A stretch of DNA of 34,614 nt from Actinomycetes bacterium (GCA_023417775.1 JAEZEJ010000010.1:1-34614); one strand, 5' to 3'. Positions 24,682 to 32,120 are shown, counted from the stretch's first letter. Made by a program: numbers and translations. Notes: generated by a model from the letters alone, not told the origin.

Positions 24682-25107
24682 ATGAACGAAGCGCCCATCA
24701 CCGACTTGAGTCCGCAGGAGGCATGGGACTTCCTGGCCTCGTGCTCGCTCGGCCGCCTGGCCGTGACCTCGCTCGGCCGCCCGGACATCTTCTGCGTCAA
24801 CTTCATCGTGACCGATCGGACGATCGTGTTCCGCACCGCCGAGGGCACCAAGCTGATGGCCCTCCTGCTCGACGGCCATGTCGCCTTCGAGGCCGACGAG
24901 GTGGGGGAGGAGGGGGCCGTGAGCGTGGTCGTGCAGGGCCGCGCCCGGCGGGTGGAGAGCGATGCCGACCAGGAGGCCCTGGAGATCGACCGTCTCCATC
25001 CCCAGCTGCCCACCTTCAAGTACAACGTCGTGGCCATCGACGCCGATGCGATCACCGGCCGGCGCATCCGCTTCGGTGAGGAGCCCGTCCACATCCCGAT
25101 CATGTGA
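24682..25107 (+). CDS. Pyridoxamine 5'-phosphate oxidase-like (FMN/F420 split-barrel) protein
   Basis: 141 residues of the flavin-binding split-barrel fold: an N-terminal helix with LSPQEAWDFLASCSLGRLAVT, then strands DIFCVNFIVTDRTIVFRTAEGTKLMALL and VSVVVQGRARRVES. Members bind FMN, F420 or heme; the cofactor cannot be told from this sequence. It differs from true PdxH, so vitamin B6 synthesis is unlikely. Leaderless start, divergent from mce, 82 nt upstream of the thiolase gene. Confidence 0.85.
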   Translation: MNEAPITDLSPQEAWDFLASCSLGRLAVTSLGRPDIFCVNFIVTDRTIVFRTAEGTKLMALLLDGHVAFEADEVGEEGAVSVVVQGRARRVESDADQEALEIDRLHPQLPTFKYNVVAIDADAITGRRIRFGEEPVHIPIM

Positions 25108-25141
25108 CCCTGTGAACCCCGCCACACGCGGCCACCGTAAG

Positions 25142-25170
25142 TTGACTCTGCAGTAATGTGATCGCAACGT
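25142..25170 (+). promoter_or_regulatory. Thiolase promoter candidate
   Basis: TTGACT (25142-25147), 17 nt, CAACGT (25165-25170). TAATGT (25154-25159) is an alternative -10 box without a spaced -35. The leader then includes AAGGAG (25177-25182), 7 nt before the ATG. Confidence 0.4.
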
Positions 25171-25189
25171 CACGCGAAGGAGCTGTGCC

Positions 25190-26380
25190 ATGACCCAGTC
25201 CGTCATCGTCGCCGGGGCCAGGACCCCGATCGGACGACTTCTCGGCGGCCTCAAGACGCTGTCCGGATCCGATCTCGGCGGCATCGCCATCAAGGGCGCC
25301 CTGGAGAAGGCCGGCATCACCGGCGACCAGGTCGACTACGTGATCATGGGCCAGGTCCTGGGAGCCGGCGCGGGCCAGGTGCCCGCTCGTCAGGCGGCGT
25401 TCAAGGGCGGCATCCCGCTCGATGTCCCGGCCATCACGATCAACAAGGTCTGCCTCTCGGGCCTGAATGCCATCGCGCTGGCCGATCAGCTGGTGCGCGC
25501 CGGCGAGTACGACATCGTCGTCGCGGGCGGCCAGGAGTCGATGACCCAGGCCCCGCACCTGCTCAAGGGATCGCGCGAGGGCTACAAGTACGGCGCGGCC
25601 ACCATGCTCGACCACATGGAGTACGACGGCCTGTGGGATGCGCTGACCGATCAGGCCATGGGCTCGCTCACCGAGCAGCGCAATGCCGAGTTCGACCGCC
25701 TCAGCCGTGAGGAGCAGGACGCCTTCGGCGCCCGCTCGCACCAGCTGGCGGCCACCGCGCAGAAGAACGGTGCCTTCGACGACGAGATCGTGCCGGTCGA
25801 GATCCCGCAGCGCAAGGGCGATCCCGTCGTCGTCTCCGCCGACGAGGGCGTGCGGGGCGACACGACCGCCGAGTCCCTCGGCAAGCTGCGTCCGGCCTTC
25901 TCCAAGGAGGGGACGATCACCGCGGGCACGGCGAGCCAGATCTCCGATGGCGCCTGCGCCGTCGTCGTCATGAGCAAGGCCAAGGCTGAGGAGCTGGGCG
26001 TGCAGTGGATCGCCGAGATCGGCGCGCACGGCAATGTCGCGGGTCCGGATTCCACGCTCCAGGAGCAGCCCGCCCATGCCATCGAGCAGGCGCTCTCGAA
26101 GGAGGGCCTGAGCACCGGCGATCTCGATCTGGTCGAGATCAACGAGGCTTTCGCCGCCGTCGGCGTCGCCTCGACCAAGAAGCTCGGCATCAGCGAGGAC
26201 ATCGTCAACGTCAACGGCGGTGCGATCGCCCTCGGCCACCCGATCGGTATGAGCGGTGCCCGCGTGGTCCTGCACCTCGTCCACGAGCTGAAGCGCCGTG
26301 GTGGCGGCGTCGGTGCCGCCGCACTCTGCGGTGGCGGCGGCCAGGGCGATGCGCTCATCGTCCGGGTTCCGCAGGGCTGA
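25190..26380 (+). CDS. Acetyl-CoA acetyltransferase (thiolase)
   Basis: Condenses two acetyl-CoA to acetoacetyl-CoA, entering the ethylmalonyl-CoA pathway or polyhydroxybutyrate synthesis. The 396 residues carry nucleophile Cys88 (INKVCLSGLNA), His350 (ALGHPIGMSGAR) and Cys380 (ALCGGGGQGDA), so it is a biosynthetic-type thiolase with all catalytic residues. ATG 25190 has AAGGAG upstream. Its TGA stop is followed in the same frame by the conserved N-terminal part of MeaB. Confidence 0.95.
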   Translation: MTQSVIVAGARTPIGRLLGGLKTLSGSDLGGIAIKGALEKAGITGDQVDYVIMGQVLGAGAGQVPARQAAFKGGIPLDVPAITINKVCLSGLNAIALADQLVRAGEYDIVVAGGQESMTQAPHLLKGSREGYKYGAATMLDHMEYDGLWDALTDQAMGSLTEQRNAEFDRLSREEQDAFGARSHQLAATAQKNGAFDDEIVPVEIPQRKGDPVVVSADEGVRGDTTAESLGKLRPAFSKEGTITAGTASQISDGACAVVVMSKAKAEELGVQWIAEIGAHGNVAGPDSTLQEQPAHAIEQALSKEGLSTGDLDLVEINEAFAAVGVASTKKLGISEDIVNVNGGAIALGHPIGMSGARVVLHLVHELKRRGGGVGAAALCGGGGQGDALIVRVPQG

Positions 26381-26383
26381 CCT

Positions 26384-27409
26384 CTGCCTCCTCGTCACGA
26401 CGTCGCCGACCTGGTCTCCCGCGCACGCGCTGGTGAGGCCAGGTCGGTCGCACGTCTGATCTCCCTCGTCGAGGCCGAGTCCCCGGCGTTGCGCGAGGTG
26501 AGCGCGGCGCTCGCCGGTCATACCGGCCGCGCGCACGTCATCGGGCTCACCGGTGCACCGGGCGTCGGCAAGTCGACCACCACGTCCGCGCTGGTCGCCG
26601 CCATGCGGCGTCAGGGCCGCACGGTCGGTGTGCTGGCGGTGGACCCGAGCTCCCCGTTCACCGGGGGAGCACTGCTCGGTGATCGCATCCGGATGGAGGA
26701 GCACGCCACCGATCGCGGCGTGTACGTGCGGTCGATGGCCAGCCGCGGGCATCTCGGCGGGCTCTCCTGGGCGGCTCCGCAGGCGATCCGGGTGCTGGAC
26801 GCCGCCGGATGCGATGTCATCTTCGTCGAGACGGTCGGCGTCGGGCAGTCCGAGGTCGAGGTCGCCGGGCTCGCCGACACGGCAGTGGTGCTGCTCGCTC
26901 CCGGCATGGGGGACGGCATCCAGGCCGCCAAGGCCGGCATCCTGGAGATCGGCGATGTCTTCTGCGTCAACAAGTCCGATCGCGACGGCGCCACCACCAC
27001 GCGACGCGAGCTGCGCACGATGCTGTCGATGACACAGCGCACCGACGACGCGTGGACGCCGCCGATCGTCCTGACGGTCGCCACGACCGGCGAGGGCATC
27101 GACGACCTGGTGGCCGCCCTCGACGATCACCAGGCCCAGCAGCGGGCCTCCGGCGGTCTGGAGCGCCGTCGACGGGCTCGACTGCGACGTGAGGTCGAGC
27201 GGATCGCCCTCGCGGAGGTCAGCCGGCGATTCGAGCTCGGCCGTCACGACCGGCTCGACGACCTGGCCGAGGATGTGCTCGCCGGCCGCACCGATCCGTT
27301 CACCGCGGCGGACGAGCTGCTGGCGGCCACACCCGACGGGCAGGGCGGCACCCTCGGGCGCGCCTTCACCGATCGAGATGCCGACTCCGGTACAACGGAA
27401 CCGTGCTGA
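26384..27409 (+). CDS. meaB: Mutase-associated GTPase chaperone MeaB; start codon uncertain
   Basis: G-protein that gates cofactor loading and protects B12-dependent mutases such as MeaA. Walker A GAPGVGKST, VDPSSPFTGGALLGDR, RSMASRGHLGG, ETVGVGQSEVEVA and VNKSDRDGA are all present. The conserved family N-terminus (DVADLVSRARAGEARS, then VARLISLVEAESPALREV) is encoded from about 26399 in the same frame as the thiolase, directly after its TGA. No ATG, GTG or TTG exists before TTG 26489, which would remove it. I give CTG 26384 as a tentative start (341 residues). Alternatives are CTG 26411, readthrough from thiolase, or TTG 26489 / GTG 26498 giving a shortened protein. Confidence 0.82.
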   Translation: MPPRHDVADLVSRARAGEARSVARLISLVEAESPALREVSAALAGHTGRAHVIGLTGAPGVGKSTTTSALVAAMRRQGRTVGVLAVDPSSPFTGGALLGDRIRMEEHATDRGVYVRSMASRGHLGGLSWAAPQAIRVLDAAGCDVIFVETVGVGQSEVEVAGLADTAVVLLAPGMGDGIQAAKAGILEIGDVFCVNKSDRDGATTTRRELRTMLSMTQRTDDAWTPPIVLTVATTGEGIDDLVAALDDHQAQQRASGGLERRRRARLRREVERIALAEVSRRFELGRHDRLDDLAEDVLAGRTDPFTAADELLAATPDGQGGTLGRAFTDRDADSGTTEPC

Positions 27410-27564
27410 AGAAGCTCATCCTCCTCGTCATCGTGGGGTTCGTGCTGTATTACCTGCTCACGGCCCCCGAAGGTGCTGCCCGCGCGGTGGGCGATGCCTG
27501 GGACGCGACCCTCGGCGCGTTCGCGCAGGTCGGAGTCTTCATCGACTCGCTCTTCGGGACGTGA
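27403..27564 (+). CDS. 53-residue single-span membrane peptide
   Basis: Begins with a positively charged Lys-Lys and a membrane helix (LILLVIVGFVLYYLLTAP, about 4-21), then a short amphipathic part ending in FIDSLFGT. GTG 27403 overlaps the meaB end by 7 nt, and a TACAAC box ends 6 nt upstream. It stops 7 nt before the PH-domain gene, so the two are almost certainly co-expressed. I do not recognise a function; it may be a partner of the PH-domain membrane protein. Confidence 0.65.
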   Translation: MLKKLILLVIVGFVLYYLLTAPEGAARAVGDAWDATLGAFAQVGVFIDSLFGT

Positions 27565-27571
27565 CCTCGCG

Positions 27572-28111
27572 GTGTTCGCCTGGCTGCTGCGGCTGCTCGA
27601 GCAGGAGGTGGAGCACCATCTCCTCGACGACGAGGGCGAGCATGTCATCGATCTCGTGCGCAAGCACTGGGTGGTCTATGTCCTGCCGGTGCTCGGCGGT
27701 CTGTTCGCGATCTTCCTGATCTATGTCGCCGTCGCCGTGGTACCGGTGGGCGCCGGGTGGTTCTTCCTGCTGCTGGCCCTCGGCGCCGCCGGCTGGGGCG
27801 GCTATATCGCGGCCCGTGAGTATCGCGACATCTTCGTCGTCACCAATATGCGGGTGTTCCGTGCCTCGGGCGTGTTCACCGTGAAGATCGCCACGATGCC
27901 GATCACCCGCATCCTCGACATCACCGTCGAGAAGCCGGTGGTAGGGCGGGTGCTCGGCTATGGGCACTTCGTCTTCGAGTCCGCCGCGCGGTCCCAAGGG
28001 CTGCGTAAGATCCGCTATATCTCCGACCCGGACGGACGCGATCTGACGATCCAGCGGGTCGTCCAGCGCTCCGGGTTGCGCGGGCCCCGTAATCCCACCG
28101 CCTTCCACTAG
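27572..28111 (+). CDS. Membrane protein with bacterial PH domain
   Basis: 179 residues from GTG 27572. A soluble N-terminal stretch (about 1-30) is followed by two membrane helices (about 33-55 and 58-75) and then a bacterial PH (bPH2) domain (YRDIFVVTNMRVFRASGVFTVKIATMPITRILDITVEKP, with GYGHFVFESAARSQGLRKI). Such proteins are envelope-associated and of unknown role. Upstream in-frame starts lie inside the meaB and small-peptide genes and are rejected. Confidence 0.85.
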   Translation: MFAWLLRLLEQEVEHHLLDDEGEHVIDLVRKHWVVYVLPVLGGLFAIFLIYVAVAVVPVGAGWFFLLLALGAAGWGGYIAAREYRDIFVVTNMRVFRASGVFTVKIATMPITRILDITVEKPVVGRVLGYGHFVFESAARSQGLRKIRYISDPDGRDLTIQRVVQRSGLRGPRNPTAFH

Positions 28112-28117
28112 CTCGGT

Positions 28118-28132
28118 GGTGCGTGACGCACC
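28118..28132. repeat. 15-nt palindrome after the PH-domain gene
   Basis: GGTGCGTGACGCACC, 7-bp arms around G, 6 nt after the stop codon. It matches GGTGGGTGACCCACC at 20166 with a paired, compensating change in each arm, so base pairing seems to be what is kept. Confidence 0.5.
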
Positions 28133-28191
28133 CGTCGGGGGCGCGACGAGACGTGTCTAGGTCACCGCTCCCGCACCGGTGAGGTGGTTCC

Positions 28192-28197
28192 TACAAT
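28192..28197 (+). promoter_or_regulatory. -10 box deciding the thioredoxin/TPR gene start
   Basis: TACAAT ends 7 nt before ATG 28205. The in-frame GTG 28184 and ATG 28196 are upstream of or inside this box, so the leaderless start at 28205 is chosen. Confidence 0.6.
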
Positions 28198-28204
28198 GGA
28201 GCCC

Positions 28205-29131
28205 ATGACGTTCTCGCGCCCCGGTGCCTTCGATCTGTCCGCTCTGTCGAACCCGCCTCCGTCGGGTCCTCCCGGCGGAGGCGCCGGCAGTGGTGGCGGC
28301 GGTGGTGGCGTCTATGTCATCGACGCGACCGAGCAGAACTTCCAGGCGGTCGTCGAGTCCTCGATGCAGCACCTCGTCGTCCTGAGCCTGTGGTCGCCGC
28401 GGTCGCCGCAGAGCGCGGAGTTCAACGAGGTGCTCGCGGCCGCCACCGCCCGTCATCAGGGGGCGATCCAGGTGGCACGGGTCGATGTCGACGCCAGCCC
28501 CGGTGTGGCCCAGGCCCTCGGTGCCCAGGGCGTGCCCTTCGTGGTCGGCCTGGTCAAGGGCCAGCCGGTCCCGCTCTTCCAGGGCACGGTGGACGCCGCC
28601 GAGGTCGACCGTTACTTCGACGAGCTGGTCCGACTTGCGGCGCAGCACGGGTTGACCGGTCGGGCCCAGCCCACCGGCGAGGCCCAGGCCGATGAGAGTG
28701 CTGACGAGGAGCCGGCCGATGATCCGCGGTTCGCTGCTGCCGATGAGGCCTTCGCCGCGGGCGACTTCCCGACCGCGATCGCCGAGTACGAGAAGCTTGC
28801 GGCGCAGCATCCGGGGGAGAGCGAGATCGGCGAGCGGCTGGCCGGGGTCAAGTTGATGGCGCGCACCCAGGGTGCCGACCTGCAGGCCGCCCGTCAGGCT
28901 GCGGCGGACCGTCCCGATGACATCGAGGCACAGCTTCTCGTCGCGGACCTCGATGTCTCCGGCGGCCATGTCGACGATGCCTTCGAGCGGCTCATCGAGC
29001 TGATCCGCCGGACGCCCGGTGACGACCGCGAGAGGATCCGTCAGCGGTTGCTCGAGCTGTTCACGGTCGTCGGTGTCACCGATCCCCGCGTGGCTGCGGC
29101 GCGTCGCTCCCTCGCCACCGCCCTCTTCTGA
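28205..29131 (+). CDS. Cysteine-less thioredoxin-TPR protein (CnoX/YbbN-like)
   Basis: 308 residues: a Pro/Gly-rich linker (about 17-35), a thioredoxin fold (about 36-150) and a C-terminal TPR-like helical part (about 170-305, FAAGDFPTAIAEYEKLAAQHPGES). The redox motif CxxC is replaced by Ser64-Pro-Arg-Ser67 after Trp63, so it cannot do thiol exchange at that site. YbbN/CnoX proteins act as holdase co-chaperones for chaperonins or tolerance to oxidants; a non-redox holdase role is inferred. The M. tuberculosis Rv1324 type is similar. Confidence 0.88.
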   Translation: MTFSRPGAFDLSALSNPPPSGPPGGGAGSGGGGGGVYVIDATEQNFQAVVESSMQHLVVLSLWSPRSPQSAEFNEVLAAATARHQGAIQVARVDVDASPGVAQALGAQGVPFVVGLVKGQPVPLFQGTVDAAEVDRYFDELVRLAAQHGLTGRAQPTGEAQADESADEEPADDPRFAAADEAFAAGDFPTAIAEYEKLAAQHPGESEIGERLAGVKLMARTQGADLQAARQAAADRPDDIEAQLLVADLDVSGGHVDDAFERLIELIRRTPGDDRERIRQRLLELFTVVGVTDPRVAAARRSLATALF

Positions 29132-29150
29132 GCCGACCCCCTCGCCCTGT

Positions 29151-29218
29151 ACCGAGATTCGCTCCGGATTCGTCGACCCGAACCCCTCTGGGTCGACGAA
29201 TCCGGAGCGAATCTCGGT
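29151..29218. repeat. Perfect 29-bp inverted repeat with 10-nt loop
   Basis: Left arm 29151-29179 and right arm 29190-29218 are exact reverse complements over all 29 positions; the loop is 29180-29189. The arms begin ACCGAGATTCGCTCC and end TCGACCC at the loop. It lies between two same-strand genes, with no T run after it. It is far longer than terminators here and could be a mobile palindrome, a processed RNA hairpin or a binding site. Confidence 0.9.
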
Positions 29219-29260
29219 TCACGCCGGGTGAGTAGCACGGCCGAGGGCGGCCTCGTCGGC

Positions 29261-29266
29261 TACGGT
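29261..29266 (+). promoter_or_regulatory. -10 box of leaderless membrane-protein gene
   Basis: TACGGT ends 7 nt before GTG 29274. It lies 42 nt downstream of the long hairpin. Confidence 0.5.
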
Positions 29267-29273
29267 TCTTGCC

Positions 29274-30005
29274 GTGCGGATGATCGGGTGGCGAGCGCTC
29301 CAGGCGGCGGGCGTGGTGGCGCTGCTGCTCGGCGTCGCCGGCATCGCCGTGTTCGGCACGGACAGCCGCTTCGTCTCCGGTCCCCATCCCATCGACACCG
29401 AGGCATCGGCCGTCGTCACCCGCCCGGGCGTGATCGGGTGGAAGAATGTCGAGATCGAGGTGCTCGCCGAGGTGCCGAGCGACAAGCCGGTCTTCGTGGG
29501 TCTCGGCAACAGCGTCGACGTGATGAGCTACGTCTCCGCCACCGACCGGCTCGAGGTGACCTCCTTCGACACCCCCTGGCGGATCGAGACCGCCGACGTC
29601 GATGGCGGACCCGCGCTGCCCGCCGCCCCCACCGCGATGGACTGGTGGATCGCCGGCGAGGGCGGCCTCGGAGGAGCGGTGCTGCAGACCCGCCTGCCCG
29701 ATGAGACCGTCTCGATCGCCGTCCTCTCGGTCGGCGACGCGAACCTGCGCGGTCTGACGATCTCCACCGCCTACGGGATCGACGGGATCTTCGCCCGGTC
29801 GCTGGGACTCGTCGTCGCGGGTGCCGCCGTCGTGGCGCTCGTCCACCTCCTGCTGCGTCGCCGCGAGGACGACGAGCGGGAGGTCGTCTACGTCGTGGTC
29901 GAGGAGGACGGCTCCGAGCGGGAGATCTCGGCCGAGGAGATGGCGGAGCTCGGCGAGGTCGAGATCATCGAGGAGACCGAGCTGCCGCCGGGGGAGCGCC
30001 CATGA
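29274..30005 (+). CDS. Unknown membrane protein with large extracytoplasmic domain
   Basis: 243 residues. An N-terminal hydrophobic helix (about 8-27) is followed by an extracytoplasmic domain of about 150 residues, a second helix (about 180-195, LGLVVAGAAVVALVHLLL), a basic stop signal RRRED and an acidic cytoplasmic tail (EVVYVVVEEDGSEREISAEE). I do not recognise a family. Its stop overlaps the lipoprotein ATG by 4 nt (ATGA), so they are made together. Confidence 0.8.
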   Translation: MRMIGWRALQAAGVVALLLGVAGIAVFGTDSRFVSGPHPIDTEASAVVTRPGVIGWKNVEIEVLAEVPSDKPVFVGLGNSVDVMSYVSATDRLEVTSFDTPWRIETADVDGGPALPAAPTAMDWWIAGEGGLGGAVLQTRLPDETVSIAVLSVGDANLRGLTISTAYGIDGIFARSLGLVVAGAAVVALVHLLLRRREDDEREVVYVVVEEDGSEREISAEEMAELGEVEIIEETELPPGERP

Positions 30006-30973
30006 GATCCGTGCTGGCGAGCCTGGCGACACTGCTGGCTCTGGCGGGATGTGCGCTGCCGGGTGAGCGCGATCCGGACGAGCCGGCCGTGAAGCAGGTC
30101 CTCTCCGCCGGTCAGGTCGACGATGTCGTCCGTGAATACCGGACCGTGAGAGGTGCCGCGGCGGATGCGCTCGATGCCAAGCCGTTGTCCACGGTGGAGA
30201 CCGGATTGGCGCTCGCGATCGATACGGGGATGTTCACGATCGCCGAGGAGCTCGAGCGCGAGGAGTTCGCCTTCGACGGGGCCTTCACGATCGAGGAGAC
30301 CTATCTGCCTCAGTTCTCGCGCTACCCGCTGTGGTTCGCGGCCGTCGTGGTCGACGAGGAAACCGATCGGCGTCATCTGCAGGTCTTCGAGCGGACCGTG
30401 GCGAGCGATCCCTGGCTGGTGACGGTCAACGCCGAGCTCACCGAGCAGACGCGCCTGCCCGGCGTGCGGAGGTCCGGTGATGTCGCACGCCGTGTCGCTC
30501 CCGATGACGGCACCGCGATGGCCGGTGCGCCCGAAGAGATCCTCGCCTCGCTCGCCGCGAGTCTCGATGCGGGCGGTGAGGAGGAGACCTCCTGGAGCGA
30601 GGATCCGTTCGTCGAGCAGATGTCCCAGGCCCTGCGCGCCAATCGGGAGCTCGACGGGGTGAGCTTCGAGCAGTCGTGGTCGACCGAGCCGGAGGTCTAT
30701 GCGCTGCGCACCGAGGACGGCGGGGCACTGGTCCTCGGGACTCTGCTGCGACAGGACACCTTCACGGTGGACGGCGGGCTGCGCGTCACCTGGCCCGAGA
30801 ACTCGCCGCAGCGCACGTTCTGGCCCGATGGTGTGGTCGGCACCGGATCGCTGCGGTACGCCCACCAGCTCGTCGTCTATGTGCCGCCCGATGGCGCGGA
30901 TGAGCTGCCGCGCACGCTCGGTGCGTCCGGCGGCGTCGTCGACTCGTCGTCGAGTCAGGATGGCGGGGGATGA
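30002..30973 (+). CDS. Unknown lipoprotein
   Basis: 323 residues. A signal sequence ends in lipobox LALAGC (Cys17), so it is anchored on the outer face of the membrane by a lipid. The mature protein is acidic, with no recognised motif; it ends in a Ser/Gly-rich tail. It is coupled to the preceding membrane protein by ATGA overlap, suggesting an envelope pair. Its last 19 nt overlap the 3' end of the convergent TetR gene. Confidence 0.82.
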   Translation: MRSVLASLATLLALAGCALPGERDPDEPAVKQVLSAGQVDDVVREYRTVRGAAADALDAKPLSTVETGLALAIDTGMFTIAEELEREEFAFDGAFTIEETYLPQFSRYPLWFAAVVVDEETDRRHLQVFERTVASDPWLVTVNAELTEQTRLPGVRRSGDVARRVAPDDGTAMAGAPEEILASLAASLDAGGEEETSWSEDPFVEQMSQALRANRELDGVSFEQSWSTEPEVYALRTEDGGALVLGTLLRQDTFTVDGGLRVTWPENSPQRTFWPDGVVGTGSLRYAHQLVVYVPPDGADELPRTLGASGGVVDSSSSQDGGG

Positions 30974-31563
30974 GGAGCATCGACGATCGCGAGCGCGAGT
31001 GAGCGTGCGCGATCCACGATCTCCTCGTCGGCGAACAGCTCGCGGCGGGTGGCGGCGGCGCTGAGGTAAGCGTCGATCCGGAAGGCGTCGAGATCGGCGT
31101 CGGGCGAACCCGCCGTCCGGAGGTCGGCACGCAGCAGATCGAGCCAGTCGGTCTTGAGCAGCCGTATCTCCTCGGCGACGGGCCCGTCCCTATGGCCGTA
31201 CTCCGCCGAGGTGGTGGTGACGAAGCATCCCCCGGCGAAGACGCGTTCGCGGAGATAGTCCCGCCAGGCGTCGATCCAGCCGCGCAGGCGTTCTCGGCCG
31301 GGAGGGCGTGACCATGCCGGGGCGATCACGTGGTCGCGATAGAGCTCGCGGGCGCGGGCGACGGCAGCGAGCTGGATCGCCTCGCGTGACCCGAACACGG
31401 TGAGGATGCCGCTCTTGCTCACGCCGGTGTCGGTGGCGAGTCCGCCGATGGTGATCGCATCGAGTCCGTGCACCGTGGCCGTCTGCGCCGCAGCATCGGC
31501 GACGCGCAGACGGGTGCGGTCCCCGCGGGCGCGGCGGCCGTCAGGCCGGTTCGCAGCGCTCAT
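30955..31563 (-). CDS. TetR family regulator
   Basis: 202 residues from ATG 31563. The helix-turn-helix is near 22-65 (AAAQTATVHGLDAITIGGLATDTGVSKSGILTVFGSREAIQLAAV). The C-terminal half (GCFVTTTSAEYGHRDGPVAEEI) is that of the TetR_C_16/YxaF-like group. TAGAAT (31571-31576) is 7 nt upstream, which selects the leaderless start at 31563 over in-frame ATGs at 31572 and 31620. It is divergent from the SRPBCC gene and probably represses it through the palindrome at 31625-31640. Confidence 0.88.
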   Translation of the reverse strand: MSAANRPDGRRARGDRTRLRVADAAAQTATVHGLDAITIGGLATDTGVSKSGILTVFGSREAIQLAAVARARELYRDHVIAPAWSRPPGRERLRGWIDAWRDYLRERVFAGGCFVTTTSAEYGHRDGPVAEEIRLLKTDWLDLLRADLRTAGSPDADLDAFRIDAYLSAAATRRELFADEEIVDRARSLALAIVDAPHPPPS

Positions 31564-31570
31564 GCGGACC

Positions 31571-31576
31571 ATTCTA
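31571..31576 (-). promoter_or_regulatory. -10 box deciding the TetR start
   Basis: TAGAAT on the minus strand ends 7 nt before ATG 31563, matching the leaderless pattern of the window. Confidence 0.55.
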
Positions 31577-31610
31577 TGCGACCGAGTGGACGTGTAGTCA
31601 CGGGTCGGGC

Positions 31611-31640
31611 TAGGGTCCATCTCAACGACCGAACGGTCGT
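31611..31640 (+). promoter_or_regulatory. SRPBCC promoter and TetR operator
   Basis: TAGGGT (31611-31616) as -10, then ACGACCG-AA-CGGTCGT (31625-31640), a perfect 7-bp-arm palindrome just after the predicted transcription start. AAAGGAG follows 4 nt before the ATG at 31653. The form and place match a TetR repressor site. Confidence 0.7.
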
Positions 31641-31652
31641 CAAAGGAGTGAC

Positions 31653-32120
31653 ATGAGCGATCACATCCTCGAACGGCGGATCACGATCGAGGCGGCGCCT
31701 GCCGCCGTATGGGACGTGATCCACGACCTCCGCCGCATGGCCGAGTGGAGCCCGCAGGTGACCTCCACGCGCCTCAGAGAGGGGTTCGATCATGTCGGCC
31801 CCGGCGCCCGGTTCACCAACCGGAACCAGCACGGGGAGCTGGCATGGACCACACACGGTGAGGTCGTGCGCTTCGCGGTCGAGCGCGAGATCGCCTTCCG
31901 GATCGAGGAGAACTGGGCGATCTGGTCCTTCCAGCTGGCCGCCGAGCCCGGCGGGACGACCCTCACACAGCGTCGCGAGACCCCCGACGGCATCTCTCCA
32001 TTCTCCCGGGACCTCACCGACACCTATCTCGGCGGACGCGAGGCCTTCGACGACCTGATGCTGGAGGGCATGGCACAGACCCTCGTCGGGATCGAGCGGG
32101 CGGTCACCGGCTCGCGCTGA
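31653..32120 (+). CDS. SRPBCC (START/polyketide cyclase-like) family protein
   Basis: 155 residues with the START-like ligand-binding fold: ERRITIEAAPAAVWDVIHDLRRMAEWSP at the start, GPGARFTNRNQHGELAWTTHGEVV in the middle, and a C-terminal helix lining the cavity. Members bind lipids, polyketides or other hydrophobic ligands; the ligand here is unknown. It is divergent from the TetR gene and probably induced by the same ligand. Confidence 0.87.
   Translation: MSDHILERRITIEAAPAAVWDVIHDLRRMAEWSPQVTSTRLREGFDHVGPGARFTNRNQHGELAWTTHGEVVRFAVEREIAFRIEENWAIWSFQLAAEPGGTTLTQRRETPDGISPFSRDLTDTYLGGREAFDDLMLEGMAQTLVGIERAVTGSR

Noticed and set aside
25157..25174. CRP/GlxR-type site TGTGA...TCACG before the thiolase gene
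   Set aside because: Spacing between the half-sites is 8 nt instead of 6, and the right half is imperfect.
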